DNA of 64,000 nt from Pterois miles (Eukaryota > Chordata > Actinopteri > Perciformes > Scorpaenidae), in NCBI GenBank assembly GCA_947000775.1, contig CAMQGK010000634.1:20639501-20703500 (forward strand), read 5' to 3'. This document shows, in pieces, positions 35,055-49,931 of this stretch. Both the position numbers and the translations under genes were made by a program. Each line of letters starts with the position of its first letter. The stretch's first letter is position 1. The notes under the pieces were generated by a model. That model did not search any database and was not told the origin of the DNA. It saw only the letters and a list, made by a program, of their open reading frames with translations.

Positions 35055-36540
35055 TTGTTGGATATAGACTGATGAAAATCAGGGAAACAATAATGACCAC
35101 CAGATTCATTCGTGGAAAAAAACAAATGGAAATGTGGAAAGCGATTCAGTGGTCTGGAACCAGGCTAGGAAAGCCCACAGTTTAACAACCTTAACCAGGG
35201 AAAATAGGGGAAAACTGGATGTTAAGGGGTTAAAGATTAAGTTCCTCGCTCACAGAATGTCAAAGGAATTGAAGTGGTGACAATAACAACCAAACCTCTT
35301 TATTGGTTGGGGATTTCAGGTGGCTGGTCTGGTCACGAGCTTCGCCCTGAGCCCAAAGTTGAGGCACTGCTCGGCCCTCATCGCACTTACTCTGTTTGAT
35401 CTTGCTGCGCTCTGCATCCGAGATTTACGGTTCAATAATGCCAGAAGCTCACTTGGGACTTGTAGCCATGTCTTCATACTTATCAGTAGTCCAGCTGAAG
35501 GAAGTCCGCTCTGACCTTTCTAAAGCAGTGTGTTAAAGGAGGCAGGCCGGGTTGAGGGCAGCACAGGGGGTCTTGGAGGGGAAAACAACAACTTGGCATG
35601 GAATCGTGTGTTCCCACAGCAGCACATTGAATGTGTGAAGAATGAGTTGATTCCAGCCTCCTCTGAGTCTTTCTTTCTTTCCTTTCAACAACCTACCTCA
35701 TTGCCTAATCCTCTGACTCTCTCTTCCCAACTTTCTCCCTACCTTTCTCTCAAAACCTACATTACATACTTTACTTGGTGGTGAATATAATAATGTCCTC
35801 TTTGTACAAAGTCAGTGGGAGGAAGTGGATTATATAAGTAGGAAGAAGAACTCTTTATCATGTTAATTTCCTGGTGACACTGCAGAAAAGCTTTAGGGCC
35901 TCCAGAAGTCAATTTAGTTTGTGTTTTGACTGCTTGGTTTATTTTCTGTCTTAGAAATAGCATGGGAATGTTTTACAGCCCTTCATTATCATTATTTCTG
36001 TGTCTTTTCCACTTTATTAGATGCACTGGAAGCTGCTGGGCATAACAAAGGGAACACAATGTCAGGAGTAAATTATACACTGTTTGATTTGCTGATTGGA
36101 ACCACAAATGCCTATTTTGTCTCACCAAAATACTTAACACATACATTACATCATGTCATATTTCCATACAAGTACTGCAACTATCTGTCAGTGTAATAAC
36201 ACACTTAGGTACAATTTGAGGATACTTCTGTCTTACTTAGTCCTACTACACACAATTGTTGCAACAGTGTAACAAGCTGTAAAAGCCTTATGAATATGAA
36301 TAAAAGTTTGTTTTGGTAATCTGTCAGTGCGTCGTCATATTATACAGACATACAACAAGCATTATCCAGCCGATTAGCCTGTTGTCAGGCTATTAAATCG
36401 GTGGTTCATTGCAAGGAGGTATAAAAGACATGACAGTGACCTCCTGCGACGGTAGTAAATATGACAGGAGCAGTCAGGTGTGAGTCGGATGCTGTAGTGA
36501 AGACAGAGTGAAACTACGAAAGGTTTGGTGGTTGGGGACG
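35055..36540. other. Intergenic DNA, no feature recognised
   Basis: No gene or repeat that I can support. There are scattered pyrimidine-rich runs near 35665-35755. Confidence 0.5.
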
Positions 36541-36544
36541 ATGG

Positions 36545-37060
36545 CTGGGACACAAAAAACAGGGCTTTCACCCAGGTGACTGCATCCTGGGTAAATCCAC
36601 CAATGTGTGGTTGTCTTTGTGTTCTTAGATATTTTAACCCACAACATGTTTTCCCTAAACTTAACCAAGTGTTATTTTGTTGCCTAAACTTACAGGAGTT
36701 GTAGTTTTGTTGCCTAAACCTAAAGAGGTTGTAGTTTTGCTGCCTAAACCTAAAGAAGTTGTAGTTTTATTGCCTAACCACAACTGTTTTTGTTGCCTAA
36801 ACCTAAATAAGTTGTTGTTTTATTGCCTAAACCTAATATTTTTTGCCTAAACCTAAGGAAGCCTTTTTGTTTGTGTTCAAAAGATGACGTTTCATTCAGT
36901 TTTACATGTTAGAACGTGTTGCTTTTAAGTTTCACTTTTATGACATAGTAGACGTAGTAGGCCCATAATAACCCACATCTATGGTGTAATCGATAATGCC
37001 TGTTTAATGGCCTGATAAGAGTCGAATTGGGTGCAGCATCATCTAAAATGATGAAATATT
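36545..37060 (+). repeat. Dispersed unclassified repeat, copy 2 of 3, containing a minisatellite
   Basis: It begins near 'cagggctttcacccaggtgac', passes through the 30-bp minisatellite, then 'tgacgtttcattcagttttacatgtt', 'agtaggcccat' and 'gataatgcctg'. The same segments in the same order, inverted, are at about 46255-46500, and the last part is at 880-1040. Confidence 0.6.
36675..36870 (+). repeat. 30-bp minisatellite (TGCCTAAACCTAA...)
   Basis: TGCCTAA occurs at 36681, 36711, 36741, 36771, 36794, 36824 and 36844. The first four are exactly 30 bp apart; later units are shortened. A unit reads TGCCTAAACCTAAAGAAGTT followed by 'gtagttttgt'. CCTAAACC resembles telomere-like motifs but the period is 30 and the units include other sequence. 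Confidence 0.85.
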
Positions 37061-38400
37061 ATACAGCGTGATTATCCATGTATGCTGAAATAATGATATT
37101 GAGTGACGGGAAAATACATCTATGTAAGCTTTACTGTAAGAATAAATATTTTTTACATTGTGAATATTATAGCTACTATTGATCCCCTCATTTTCTGATT
37201 TGTCAAATTGCTTAATAATTCAACTTTTGGCAAATTAATTTCAACAAATTTGTCTTTAATTAGTAGATCATTTACATTTTCTTATGTCCAAACCTTACAC
37301 AGATACATTTGCCAAGTTTCCATCCAAATAACATCCAAACTGTCCAGAATATTTATCACTGACACTCTGGTCCGGTGCCATTAAAACACTGCATAGGAAG
37401 AGGGCACAACAAGATGACGTCATTAAAATAATGCCAGTGAAGAGTGGAAAACAATATGGAAATATGGGAATACTGTAGTTAGAACAGCACAGTTGAATAA
37501 ATATTTAATTCTTTTCAAACCCACAGCACCAATAATTGCTGTGTTTTGTGTTGTGCTCGTTCCATCAGTGACAGGTTAAAAAAAACCCTTAAAGCTGATG
37601 AATGTATCGTAGCCAGACAACAGCACATCCTTTTCTACTGAGACATATTGTTGTGCATGGGAACCACAGATTAAGAGCAGGGATGTCCATATATCCTGAG
37701 CACAGTGCTGGTTCACCTATATACTGTACCATTTCCATATAGATTGCCTGTCCATCATTTCCATTTTGATATTGCAGGAGAGGCGGGGCTGATAGAATAG
37801 ACTGTAAAAAGAGCAGGGAGTGGAAAGAGTCTACGATTCGTGTTGGTATGAGATGTAAAGAGAGAGAGAGAGAGAGAGAAGAAAGTGAACAAGCATAGGC
37901 TATAATATCTGCGTAGAGTGAAAACTTTAGTTGCATATTTAATGCAGTACCTCAGTATATTCTGCCTCGATATGAATTCAAACTGACTGGCAAAGAAGGA
38001 GGAACAGGTCTAAGCCCTCAATGACCCTGTACATTTTAAACCGAACACTGGCATGTTGGCTGCTGAGGTGTCAGACGTCACTGATTTCATGACTATTCAT
38101 TTTAATCTGCATGTGAAGGTGAGAACTGAAATTTGAATTCTCCCTTCTTTTTGTGGAAGGATTTTGAGGACATATTGGACATATCTGAGGAGACAGCATC
38201 TAACTGGACGTTTCCCACAGCAGCAGTTGACTCTGATATTTAAGAGCTGGCGTTGCCAGGATGTGATTCAAGACATTTGTCCCTACAGCGATCAACATTT
38301 ACGAGGACCCGTTGTCGTGTTGTTAAGTTTGTTTGTCACACAGAAAGGTGAAGCTTGTTAACCTGGCTAGCTAACCCGAGAACCACTAGTTATCCTGGAC
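37061..38400. other. Intergenic DNA, no gene recognised
   Basis: Apart from a (GA)n microsatellite at about 37858-37880 I see nothing here that I can support. Confidence 0.5.
37858..37880. repeat. (GA)n microsatellite
   Basis: About eleven GA dinucleotides in a row. Confidence 0.9.
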
Positions 38401-38885
38401 AGCAAAGGAGCAGTGTGTAACAGTTTGAGGGATCTATTAGCAGAAATACAATTTAAGATTCATAACTCTGTTTTCATTAGTCTATTATCACCTGAAACTA
38501 GGAATTGTTGTGTTTTCATTAGTATATGTACGTATACTGTATGTACTGCATACACCATCTTGCACCATCATGTTTCAGAACAGACAAACCAAACACCAGC
38601 TCTAGAGAGAGCCTTTTGCGTTATTTCGTTAGACCACCATAGTTCTCTGACACGCTTGTGAAACTGCAGTAACGTGAGGCACGGAGTGCAAAATCATAGT
38701 ACCTACTGTCTGACTTCTGCTGCTCCTAAAGTAGTGTTATTACGGTAAAGGTGGCCTCCGACCAAAACCAACGGCGTTACCACGGTTTTGCACTCTGTGG
38801 TGCTCATGTTGGAGGGGAATTCAGTTGGTTGCAATCTGCAACTACACCATCAGATGCCACTAAATCTAGCACAATGTACCTTTAA
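38401..38885. mobile_element. TTAAAGG-type non-autonomous DNA element, ~485 bp
   Basis: The left end reads 'aaaggagcagtgtgtaac' followed by 'gggatctatta'. The right end, reversed, reads TTAAAGGTACATTGTGCTAG and then 'tttagtggcatct'. The two ends are imperfect inverted repeats. The inverted right end recurs at 48231-48296. There is no coding capacity. This end type is common in percomorph genomes; the superfamily is uncertain. Confidence 0.65.
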
Positions 38886-41372
<2,487 letters not shown>

Positions 41373-41380
<8 letters not shown>

Positions 41381-41427
41381 TATCTATCTATCTATCTGTC
41401 TCTCTATCTATCGATCTATCTATCTGT
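41373..41427. repeat. (TATC)n microsatellite
   Basis: Tandem TATC with a few interruptions (TGTC, TCTC, CGATC). Confidence 0.92.
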
Positions 41428-41484
41428 GCTACAATTGCTTATTTTTTTACTGGGATCCCATGAGACCCTAATATATTAGTCTTT

Positions 41485-41640
41485 TTAATTTCAATTCAAT
41501 TCAATTTGTTTTAATATGGCATCAAATAATAACAGAAGTTATCTCAAGACTCTTTTCATATGGAGCAGATGTAGATTGTACTAATTTAGAGACCCAACAG
41601 CATTGACGAGCACCTAATAGAACAGAAACGGAAACAAAAC
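41485..41640 (-). mobile_element. Antisense retroposon 3'-end fragment
   Basis: It starts with repeated AATTC/CAATT, then 'atggcatcaaataataacagaagttatctcaagac', then 'agagacccaaca'. This is the reverse complement of a common fish LINE/SINE 3' end with an (AATTG)n tail. Only the 3' part is present. Confidence 0.6.
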
Positions 41641-42164
41641 AACAATATGAAGTCATTAGGAGCAAATTGATTGACTATGTCATGAAAAATTAGGATAGAA
41701 TAAAGCAAGGGTCTACAGGGACCCAAGTTGAGGGTTTCAGAAACCCTTTAAAGGCTTCAGCTTAACCAACTGCTTAGTTATCTAACCCCCATATCGTAAC
41801 CAAAACCACAATCCTTCACTAACTTTAAGCACAGCCATAGTTCCCATGCAGATTGTAAAAAGTGAGACTTTGACATGAAGAAAGTTGTCATTAAATGTAA
41901 GAAGAAGTTTTGCAGAACTGTCTAATATTTACATTGCTGTCTGGTGATAGGATAAGCCATAACACTGTGTGCAGTTATAAATCTTAGTAAGTCATTAGTA
42001 AATGGTAATGGAGTCTAACTTTATAACAAGCCTTCATTTTTGCAGTTACTAATGCTATTAATGACATTAATAACTGGAGATGGGTCTCTCGTTTCCTCGT
42101 AAGCCATCAGCAAATGTTATGTGCATTTCTGAAGGCTAATAAATCATTGATAAAGAGAGGGTGC

Positions 42165-42258
42165 TGTATCCTGTACACATCGTAAAACACCCTGAGGCAA
42201 AATTGTGATTTGTGATTTTGAGCTATACAAATGAAATAAATTGAATTTAATTGAATTC
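42165..42258 (+). mobile_element. LINE 3'-tail fragment with (TTGAA)n
   Basis: 'caccctgaggcaaa' followed by 'ttgtgatttgtgattttgagctatacaaatgaaataaa' and a short TTGAA repeat is the 3' end typical of a fish L2-type LINE. No coding part is visible upstream. Confidence 0.65.
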
Positions 42259-43279
42259 TTTCTGCTGCTCTATATTTTGAAAAGTTGTTAATGAATGGAC
42301 TTTGGTCTTGATGCTCTGCAGCCCTTTTCCAGAAGGTGATACCGAGGTCAGTCTACATGATATTTTGGCCTTTTGAGACGGTCACTGTGCCATATTAGGC
42401 GATCAAAGACTCATAAATTCTTGCCGTGACTTGGCAGGCAGATATGGCAGACATGTTGGACCCTGACCAATCACAGTTATCTGGTCCTAACATCTCTGTC
42501 TCTACTCGACAGCGCCAACAAGGTCATTCCCATGTTGTTTGAAGAAGAATATTGTGTGTATGCTGATTCTGGCATACGGTATGTGAGCAGATTGTCCATT
42601 GGTGGGGTCTACCTGATGAACTACAGAGTAATCTTAAAATACAAAGGAAGATGATAAATACCAGGCTGGTGACCATGGTTGTTATTCATGGTTTATTACT
42701 CATTAAAATGTCTTAGTTAATGATTTAATCATTATATGCATGGTTACTGGGTGATGTACCCTAAGGTCTTTGTTCACTACTTTGTTTTATAACCAAATAC
42801 CTGCAAAACTAATGACATTCACGTCAGCCTCAATGTAGTACTTTGTGTTTACTGCTCATTAACTCATGTTTGTATAAAATAAGATGGTGAACATAGAAAA
42901 TATTATAACTGTGTAACATTAGCATGTTAGCATTTAGTGGGCCTGCCTGTGTACCTAAGTGCAGCCCCACAGAGCCACTATCATGGCTGTGGACTATTGG
43001 CCATGTCTGAAATCACTCTCTTGTTCACTCATTCACAATAATGCCTGTATAATAGACATTCAATAGTTTATTCAGTGTGTGAGCACTAGATTGAGATTTC
43101 AGACACTTGTAGAGTCGTAATTTTTTAAAAAAAATAATAATAAATAATTTTTGCATGTATAAAACACATTGCAATGTGGAGTTGTTTACAGAAAGTAGCG
43201 TAAGACATGGACACTACTTTTTATTGTCTGACAAACTGGTGGTCAATAAACGCAGTAATTATTGTGCATTATGCATAGA

Positions 43280-43760
43280 TCGTATATAAAAGGTGGATGT
43301 AGTCATTGTGATGTCACACTGGTTTGCGGACTGACGTTTCGAAGCCTTGAGTTTGACATTTTGGCCGTCACATCATGGTTTTTTCAACCAGAAGCAACAG
43401 GAGAGGGTGGAGCTAAACACAACTAAACTGAATTGAACTGAATAAGACATTTTCAGGTGACCAAAAATGTTCTAGCTAACTTTCTTGAATTGAAAACACA
43501 CTACGAAAGTTGGACAGCCCTAAAGCATCCCCTGCTTTATGGTCTGTTTGACAAAATGGGACCATTATTTTCGAAATGAACATCATGCTGTATTGAAGAA
43601 GACTTGAAATTAGCGATTGAGACCATAAACTCAATGTTTACTGAGGTAATAAATCAAATGAGAAGTAGACTCATTTTCTCATAGACTTCTGTACAAGTCA
43701 GATTTCTTGTTGCAACCAGAGGAGTCGCCCCCTGCTGGATATTAGAAAGAATGCAAGTTT
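43280..43760 (+). repeat. Dispersed repeat, copy A (paired with 63690-63935)
   Basis: The segment from 'ggatgtagtcattgtgatgtcac' through 'gaagccttgagtt', 'gagggtggagc' and 'ttttcaggtgaccaaaaa' to 'gaaaacacactacgaaag' matches the stretch at 63690-63935 in the same orientation and order. Class unknown. Confidence 0.65.
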
Positions 43761-46090
43761 ACGGCACTTCAGCATTGGCTTCATTTCACAAACCCAGAGG
43801 TAGCTGACTGGCATTATGGAGTTAAAAGGGAGGGATTTAGGATTTTGGCCTTAATCATGTTCAGTTGTACCAAATCTACTCGGAATAGACACCATCTGTT
43901 GTTGTATTTACTCATTTTTCTAAATGTAGCATTTACTCAGGGCTGAAGTATGAAAGTATGAGGAGATTTACACAAACCATTCCCCTCTGTCACTTTCTCT
44001 CACTAATTACAAACACAAGTTACAGGTAATAAGCCTCACATAATTTGTGAGGTCTTATAGACAAATCCATTGTCTTGGCTGTTTCCGTCTTGGCACATCG
44101 GACATCCCCTCATGTATGTATGTAACTAAATATTCCCTCGACTGCAGTAATTAATAAAACGAGGCCTGCTTCTGGAACCTGATAGGCCGAGACGGAAAAC
44201 ATGGAGAAAAACAAAACATTAAGCATTCATGTTCCGATCCCAATTTGTCACAGTAAGAGGAAAGAAAGGAAGAAAGGGAGCGCCGGCAGCAGACTGTAAA
44301 GTGAATGGGTGAAAGGAAATGTGGGGGATCTGCACGGCTGTGACATGCTGACTAGTTATGTCAGAAATCGCAGCTGTTGGTCCTAATTACCCAACTGTTA
44401 CAGCAAAGCAAGCGAGGAACTTTGGGGAGCTGGAAAGAGGTTGTGTGCGCTGGGGGAGAAATACTGTGTGGTGAAGAGATGGAGCATAGAGATCCATTAT
44501 TCACATTAAGCGTTTTTATATAAAAACAAGTCTCTTGTAGGAAAAATTATTAAAATTATTATTCGTTATTGCAGATTCATCCAAAATGCAACAAAGCCGC
44601 TGACCCATGCAATGTAGCTCTCGATTACAGGGGCTTCATGGCAGAAAATCAAATCTTTTTTTTTTTTTTTTTGTTTTATTTCTTTTCCACTTGTACTTTC
44701 ATCCATAAAGGAAGAAGACTGTGCTACAAGACGTGTCTCCCTGAATGCAAGGTGCATCAGTCTCATATTGGGGAGTTCACAGGTTGATGGCGATATGATT
44801 CCACACGTGATTACCTGTGGCTGTTGGGGAGAGAGCCCAGGGCCTATCTCTGCAGATCAAGAAGAAGCAGTGAGGGGTGGTCTTCAGTGAAGCCTGAGTG
44901 TTGGTGGCTGATAAGGCGATACGTTGCGGTGCCCTCAGGAGCTTCCTCTCTGCTGCTGCCTCTTCTCCTTATACACACACACACTTGCAGAAACGCACCC
45001 ACACACTCGATGTTCCTGCTTATCTCCGACGAACGAGAGCCACCCCTCTCCAACCGCACAATCGCTCTGCCTTTCCCTTCTCTTTATCTCCTCACAGTCA
45101 TTTATTTGGGAGATGGAATCGGAGAGGCTCCCACAGCACAACATGCTGTAGCTCTGGAAACGTATAAAAAGATGGGGGGGAAAGAAAAGAGGAAGAACGG
45201 AGCATGTGGAAGCTTTGAGAAAGGAGGTCAAAGCTAGAGATGGTAGAGATGAGACGAGAGGTGACAGAATAAAATGAGGGATTGGGGGAGTACAGTGGAT
45301 GAGAGAGGATACAGAGGCTTGCATGCTATTATCACCAACTTCGTGTTCCACTGATGCTTTTTCCCACAAGTTTATTTAGAGCTGAAAAGAGGTGACAACA
45401 TGCACTATAGAAAAGGCTTATACAGGGACGGTGAAAGTAGTGAGGCAGAGGAAAAGTGTGGATAAGAGTGAGAGCAGAGCTGTGGGATTAAACTTCAGGA
45501 AAGGGGGCCTGGCAAAACTACACAGGAAACATCGGTACATAGGAGAAGACACCATGCTGAATGGGTGCACACAGGGGCAAAGAGGTGGAATTGTTTTTTA
45601 AAAAAAGTAATATGTTAGAGGTTGAACCCGGGGAGAGTTGGTCTTTCTGCAGGAAATACAACCCAGACTCATATTAAAGTTGGCTGTCATTTCTTCCCTA
45701 TTTGGCCTATAATTTTGAGCAGCCTCACCTCCCTTAGGCAGCCTTAGAGGCCAGATGAAATCTCACACTTCTGTCATCGGCTGACAGAAGGTTATAAGAA
45801 AGGCCTAAAGCTATCAGCTACGGTAATGTGCATCCTGAAATCAGGGGAGCTGTCATCAAGCATCTACCTTGTTTAAGTGATCTTGATTAAGATTCTGAAT
45901 CTACCTGCACTCCGTTTCAAAAGTATTATATTGTACAAATGTTTTAACTCATTACTTTTTCACACAATACAGTAATAGATAAGTAGCTGTATTACTATGT
46001 TGTACTACAGATTTAATTTAGCAATGTAAGGCCTCTACAGACACTGTATACTGGACTCTGAAGACTCATTATTACACTCATTTATTGTGG
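43761..46090. other. Intergenic DNA, no gene recognised
   Basis: There is a poly-T run near 44657-44675. Open stretches at 44824-45237 on both strands are GC-richer but show no domain, splice context or family resemblance, and I do not call them genes. Confidence 0.5.
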
Positions 46091-46095
46091 AAAAG

Positions 46096-46946
46096 TTAAA
46101 GGAATAATTCAGCATTTTAGGAAATGCATATATTGGCTTTCTGTCTAGTATTTACATGAGAACATAATCTTATATCTGTATGTTAAGCCAGGCCAAGAAA
46201 CACTATGGCATATAACCCTCTGTGAACCAAAACCTGTGTGTAGTTAAATCTTGCACCCAATTCAACTGTTATGAGGCCATTTAATAGGCAGTATTGGCAG
46301 TTATGAGCATGATGCATAAATGTGGGCCATTAGGGGCCTACTATGACTACTACATTGTAAAAGTGAAAGCAACACTTTACAGGCAACACCTTCTAACATG
46401 TTGTAAAACTGAATGAAATGTTACATTCCGAACACAAACAAAAAGGCTTATATAGGTTAAGACAACAAAATTATAACTTATTTAGGTTTAGGCAACAAAA
46501 CCACTTAGCTAAGTTTAGAAAATAAAAAAAATAAATAAAATGCATATGCTTGCTTGTGAACACATTGTTGGTTTCTAACACGTTCTCCCGCACTGTCACG
46601 CCCCTTGGCGTCACTGAGATTAGGAAATAAAACCACTATAGTTAGGTTTAGGAAAGAATGTGGTTGGGCTTAAAACTACTATGTTTGTACAGTGAAAATG
46701 ATACTGAACATGGTGAACATGCATGAGACATAAACAGTGGAATGAAAGCCTGGTGTTTGTGCACATCTATGGAGCTTATAGCCTTATAGTGTTTCACTCT
46801 ATTTCCAGTCTTTGTGCTAAGCTAGCTAAGCTTAACCTAGGCTAACCGATACCTAGCTGTACTGTAACTTCAGATTTACCATACAAACCTAACGTATCTG
46901 ACTGTTCAGCAAAAAAGTGCAGAATATCCCAAAACTATCCCTTTAA
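46096..46946. mobile_element. TTAAAGGAATA-type miniature element with nested repeat
   Basis: The left end is TTAAAGGAATAATTCAGC followed by 'attttaggaaatgcatat'. The right end, reversed, is TTAAAGGGATAGTTTTGGG followed by 'atattctgc'. The internal 'gtctttgtgctaagctagctaagctta' is typical of this very common fish element. A separate repeat (about 46220-46780) is nested in its middle. Confidence 0.72.
46220..46780 (-). repeat. Dispersed unclassified repeat, copy 3 of 3, inverted and nested
   Basis: Inverted counterpart of 36545-37060, including two units of the 30-bp minisatellite ('ttaggtttaggcaacaaaa') at about 46465-46505 and 'agttaggtttagg' near 46640. It splits the miniature element at 46096-46946. 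Its exact ends are not visible. Confidence 0.55.
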
Positions 46947-48230
46947 TGCGAGTGGCTTGTTGTGCATGTGCAACTGGTTTTGACATCTCATTTTCGACTC
47001 AAGCTGTTGAAAGAAATTTGGGGGTCAGGTGAGAGAAAATTAAACTTGAAAAATAAGATAATTACAGCGAATCAGTATGCCAGATGGGAACACAGTAAGT
47101 GCTTGGGTTTCATCATCTGTTAGACACTTTCAGCCTTAAAACAGGGGGAGCAGATCCTCCCACCAGCTTGGAGGGAGATTTTACTCAAATGGTACAGTAG
47201 TCTCTGTAGCGCCCAAACCATGACTAAATAACTTGATGGGTTTTCTGAAATTAGAGAAGATCAAATGCACAGTGGGGGGCCATTAATCCCATAAACCATG
47301 GTACCGCACAATATGTCTTTTTACATAAATCGCTCTTTTCGCTCTGTAATTCTTTAAACACAGCTTTCAGAGATGTTTTATTTTGGGCCACTTATTTTTT
47401 TTTCTCCATTTTTTATGCTAAAAATTATCAGTATTATCTAAAATTACTATATTGCTATATGGTTCTGCACATCTTTGTCATGCTGCTTTTCTAATTTGTT
47501 TGTCAAGTACTTTTTTTTTCTGTTTTTGTAGTTTTGTAATGATACTGGTTCCTTATTCTTTATGCGTCAGTTGTTGGTAGTTGAGAAGAAACAGTTGATA
47601 AGTTATTAGAGTTGGTTGGAAGATGAAGGAGAAATAAATGAGAAAATTACATTTTTCATGCTAATATCCTTTCATCTCTTGTGAGATGTTCTGTCACTTT
47701 CATGCATATTTAACTGTCTCGCCATCTGACATCTTGGTTTACTAACTCGAAAGCACAAATTCCACTTCTTAATGAGGCTCAGTGTCTTTGGGAACTTTCT
47801 GTTTTTTTGGCACCCCCTGCTCCCCTTGGTGCTTTTCTTTTAAAACACCATATCGCCTCTAAAGTATCTTTTTGGTGCCTCGGTTCTCCTCAGTGAAACA
47901 CTAGAGAGACTTTCTCGCTCATTCTGCTGAGTTCTTATCAAAACAGTTGCTGTGAAGCTCATCTCAAGGGCACAGAATTTTAATTATCTTTGTCGTTATT
48001 GTTTCATGAGCAGCATGGTGGGATTATTAGTGAGATATTATGCTGGCTTTGAATGATTATATATGAAAGGAAAAGGTCACCGAGATGCATGTTACACCAA
48101 GGTTAGTCTTTTAGGGTTTAATATCTGTAATTCATAGAACGTAGTAGTTGAAGGCAGAAATGAAAAAGTGCAAAAAGGTTATTTGATACCCTTACATGCC
48201 TGTGATATTTTGAATAGCTGATTACAATTA
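46947..48230. other. Intergenic DNA, no feature recognised
   Basis: No gene or repeat that I can support. There are A/T-rich runs around 47390-47530. Confidence 0.5.
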
Positions 48231-48296
48231 AAGGTGCAGTGCGTAGGATCTGGCAGCATCTAGCGTTGAGGTTGCAGATTGCAGCCAACTGAAACT
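48231..48296 (+). mobile_element. End fragment of the 38.4-kb TTAAAGG element family
   Basis: TTAAAGGTGCAGTGCGTAGG followed by 'atctggcagcatctagcgttgaggttgcagattgcagcc' matches the reverse complement of the right end of the element at 38401-38885. The other end is not found nearby. Confidence 0.65.
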
Positions 48297-49190
48297 TCTC
48301 TGGTTTACCGTATACACACAGGGCGGATGGTTGGGGAGGTGTGTAATGTGTGTTTTGGTATTACTGCTGACTTTAACTTGCACTGTGGGTGAAATGATAC
48401 GGATTTCTATTACTCTCACAATTTTATACAATATGACTGTTAGATTAACCTTAACTAGTATTTTCATTGCTGAACCCCCCCATTAAACTGTGGTACATGT
48501 GCGTGAGATGGTCTCTTTCGGTCTGTGTTTGGAACTGAAAGAGAGGCATGTTGACAGAGTTACGTTTCTATGTCAGTCCAATGTTAATGTACGATATGGT
48601 CTGACTATGGTCTGAAAGAATGATAGGAGACAGCCGTGATGTGTAAAGTGAAAGTCTGTACTGTAAGGTGTTTTAAAGTTAATGCAGCGTTAGCATCATA
48701 TTTTTCCCTACTGTGTTGTTTTGAAGTGCCGCCGCTGGCTCGGAGTCACGCTTTGTGACCTACGGCATTATGTGGAAGGTAGTTTCCCTGTGGGATCTAC
48801 ATAAAACGAATGTGACTGTGTTACTTGCATGTGTGTACATGCATGGAGTCACTGTGTTCACCCTGTAATTGAATTGACACATGAGGCAGAACATATTTAT
48901 TTTATTTTGCATTTATTTTACATTGTTAGGTTTCCCTCACAGTAGTCTGAGGAGAAGTTGAACTGACAGTCCCTGTCACATGTTGTTATTATAGCAACAC
49001 AGTAAAGGAAGACCCCAAAGAAAGCTGTGGTGATTTTGTCTTTGTGTGTCTCAAATCCGCTAACACAAGGCTTTCTGTTTGTGTCTTGTGCTTTATGTGT
49101 CACTTTCACTTTGCAATCAGCTGATCGTTGGTGTCCCGTGTTCACAACATCAAGTCATATTTTTACCGTTCAAACATAGAAATATGAAGC
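48297..49190. other. Intergenic DNA, no feature recognised
   Basis: No gene or RNA that I can support. Confidence 0.45.
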
Positions 49191-49199
49191 CCAAAGATG

Positions 49200-49262
49200 T
49201 TGTTTTTTCCTAAACTTAACTAAGTGGTTTTGCTGCCTAATCCTAAGCAAGCATTGCTGTTT
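49200..49262 (+). repeat. Short fragment of the CCTAAAC dispersed repeat
   Basis: 'tcctaaacttaactaagtggttttgctgcctaatcctaag' resembles two units of the 30-bp minisatellite at 36675. Confidence 0.45.
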
Positions 49263-49273
49263 AATTCAGAACA

Positions 49274-49931
49274 TTAAAGGGGAACTATGTCATTTTCAAA
49301 CTTCATACATATATGTAATATATATATGTCCAAGACAGTACAAAAATAGCGGTAAACACAAACAACTCTCTCCCAAATCCAAAAACTAGAGTGCGAAAAC
49401 TCATTTTTCATGTTAAAGGGTATAAAGTGTGGTGCTGCTCCATGGACAATGAATTGGAAGAGATGTTATAGATGACTGAGAGCACCCAGGGGAATGATCT
49501 GAGTATATGGCAACACTCCCTGTTTCACCACTAAAAACATTACAATACAATCAAGTTCATATACAATCGTTAAATCAATCACTCTGTGAGTTCACAAAAT
49601 CAGCCATTTGTCTCCCATTCATTGTCTATGGAGCAACTCCAGACAAGTTTGAGACTTATTTCCCTGGTTTCTGTCTTTGACAGGAAGTAGCTCATGTTCA
49701 CACATATTAACTAACTTTACTGCTCCATGGAAATAACATATTGGAAATCTTAATTTAGGTGGTGCTGCCCTTAAAGAACATTTACAGCAATTGAAAATTG
49801 ACGCTGAGGGTTCTGTAAAACCATCAGTATGTGACGAGTTGGGATGACAACATTGTGAGAAAACATACTTACTAATATTATATTTCATTCCTGCCAATAG
49901 ATCCCCTAAAGACAACATACCATTCCTTTAA
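49274..49931. mobile_element. TTAAAGG-type miniature element, ~658 bp
   Basis: The left end is TTAAAGGGGAACTATGTCAT and the right end reversed is TTAAAGGAATGGTATGTTG, imperfect inverted repeats. No coding frame is conserved inside. It lies directly after the CCTAAAC fragment. Confidence 0.6.

Noticed and set aside
36675..36870. Interstitial telomere repeats (CCTAAACC)
   Set aside because: The period is 30 bp with other sequence in each unit, and vertebrate telomeres are CCCTAA hexamers.
44824..45369. Open frames of 137 and 144 residues on opposite strands
   Set aside because: Both strands are open because the region is GC-richer with few stops. The peptides show no domain, and there is no splice or promoter context.
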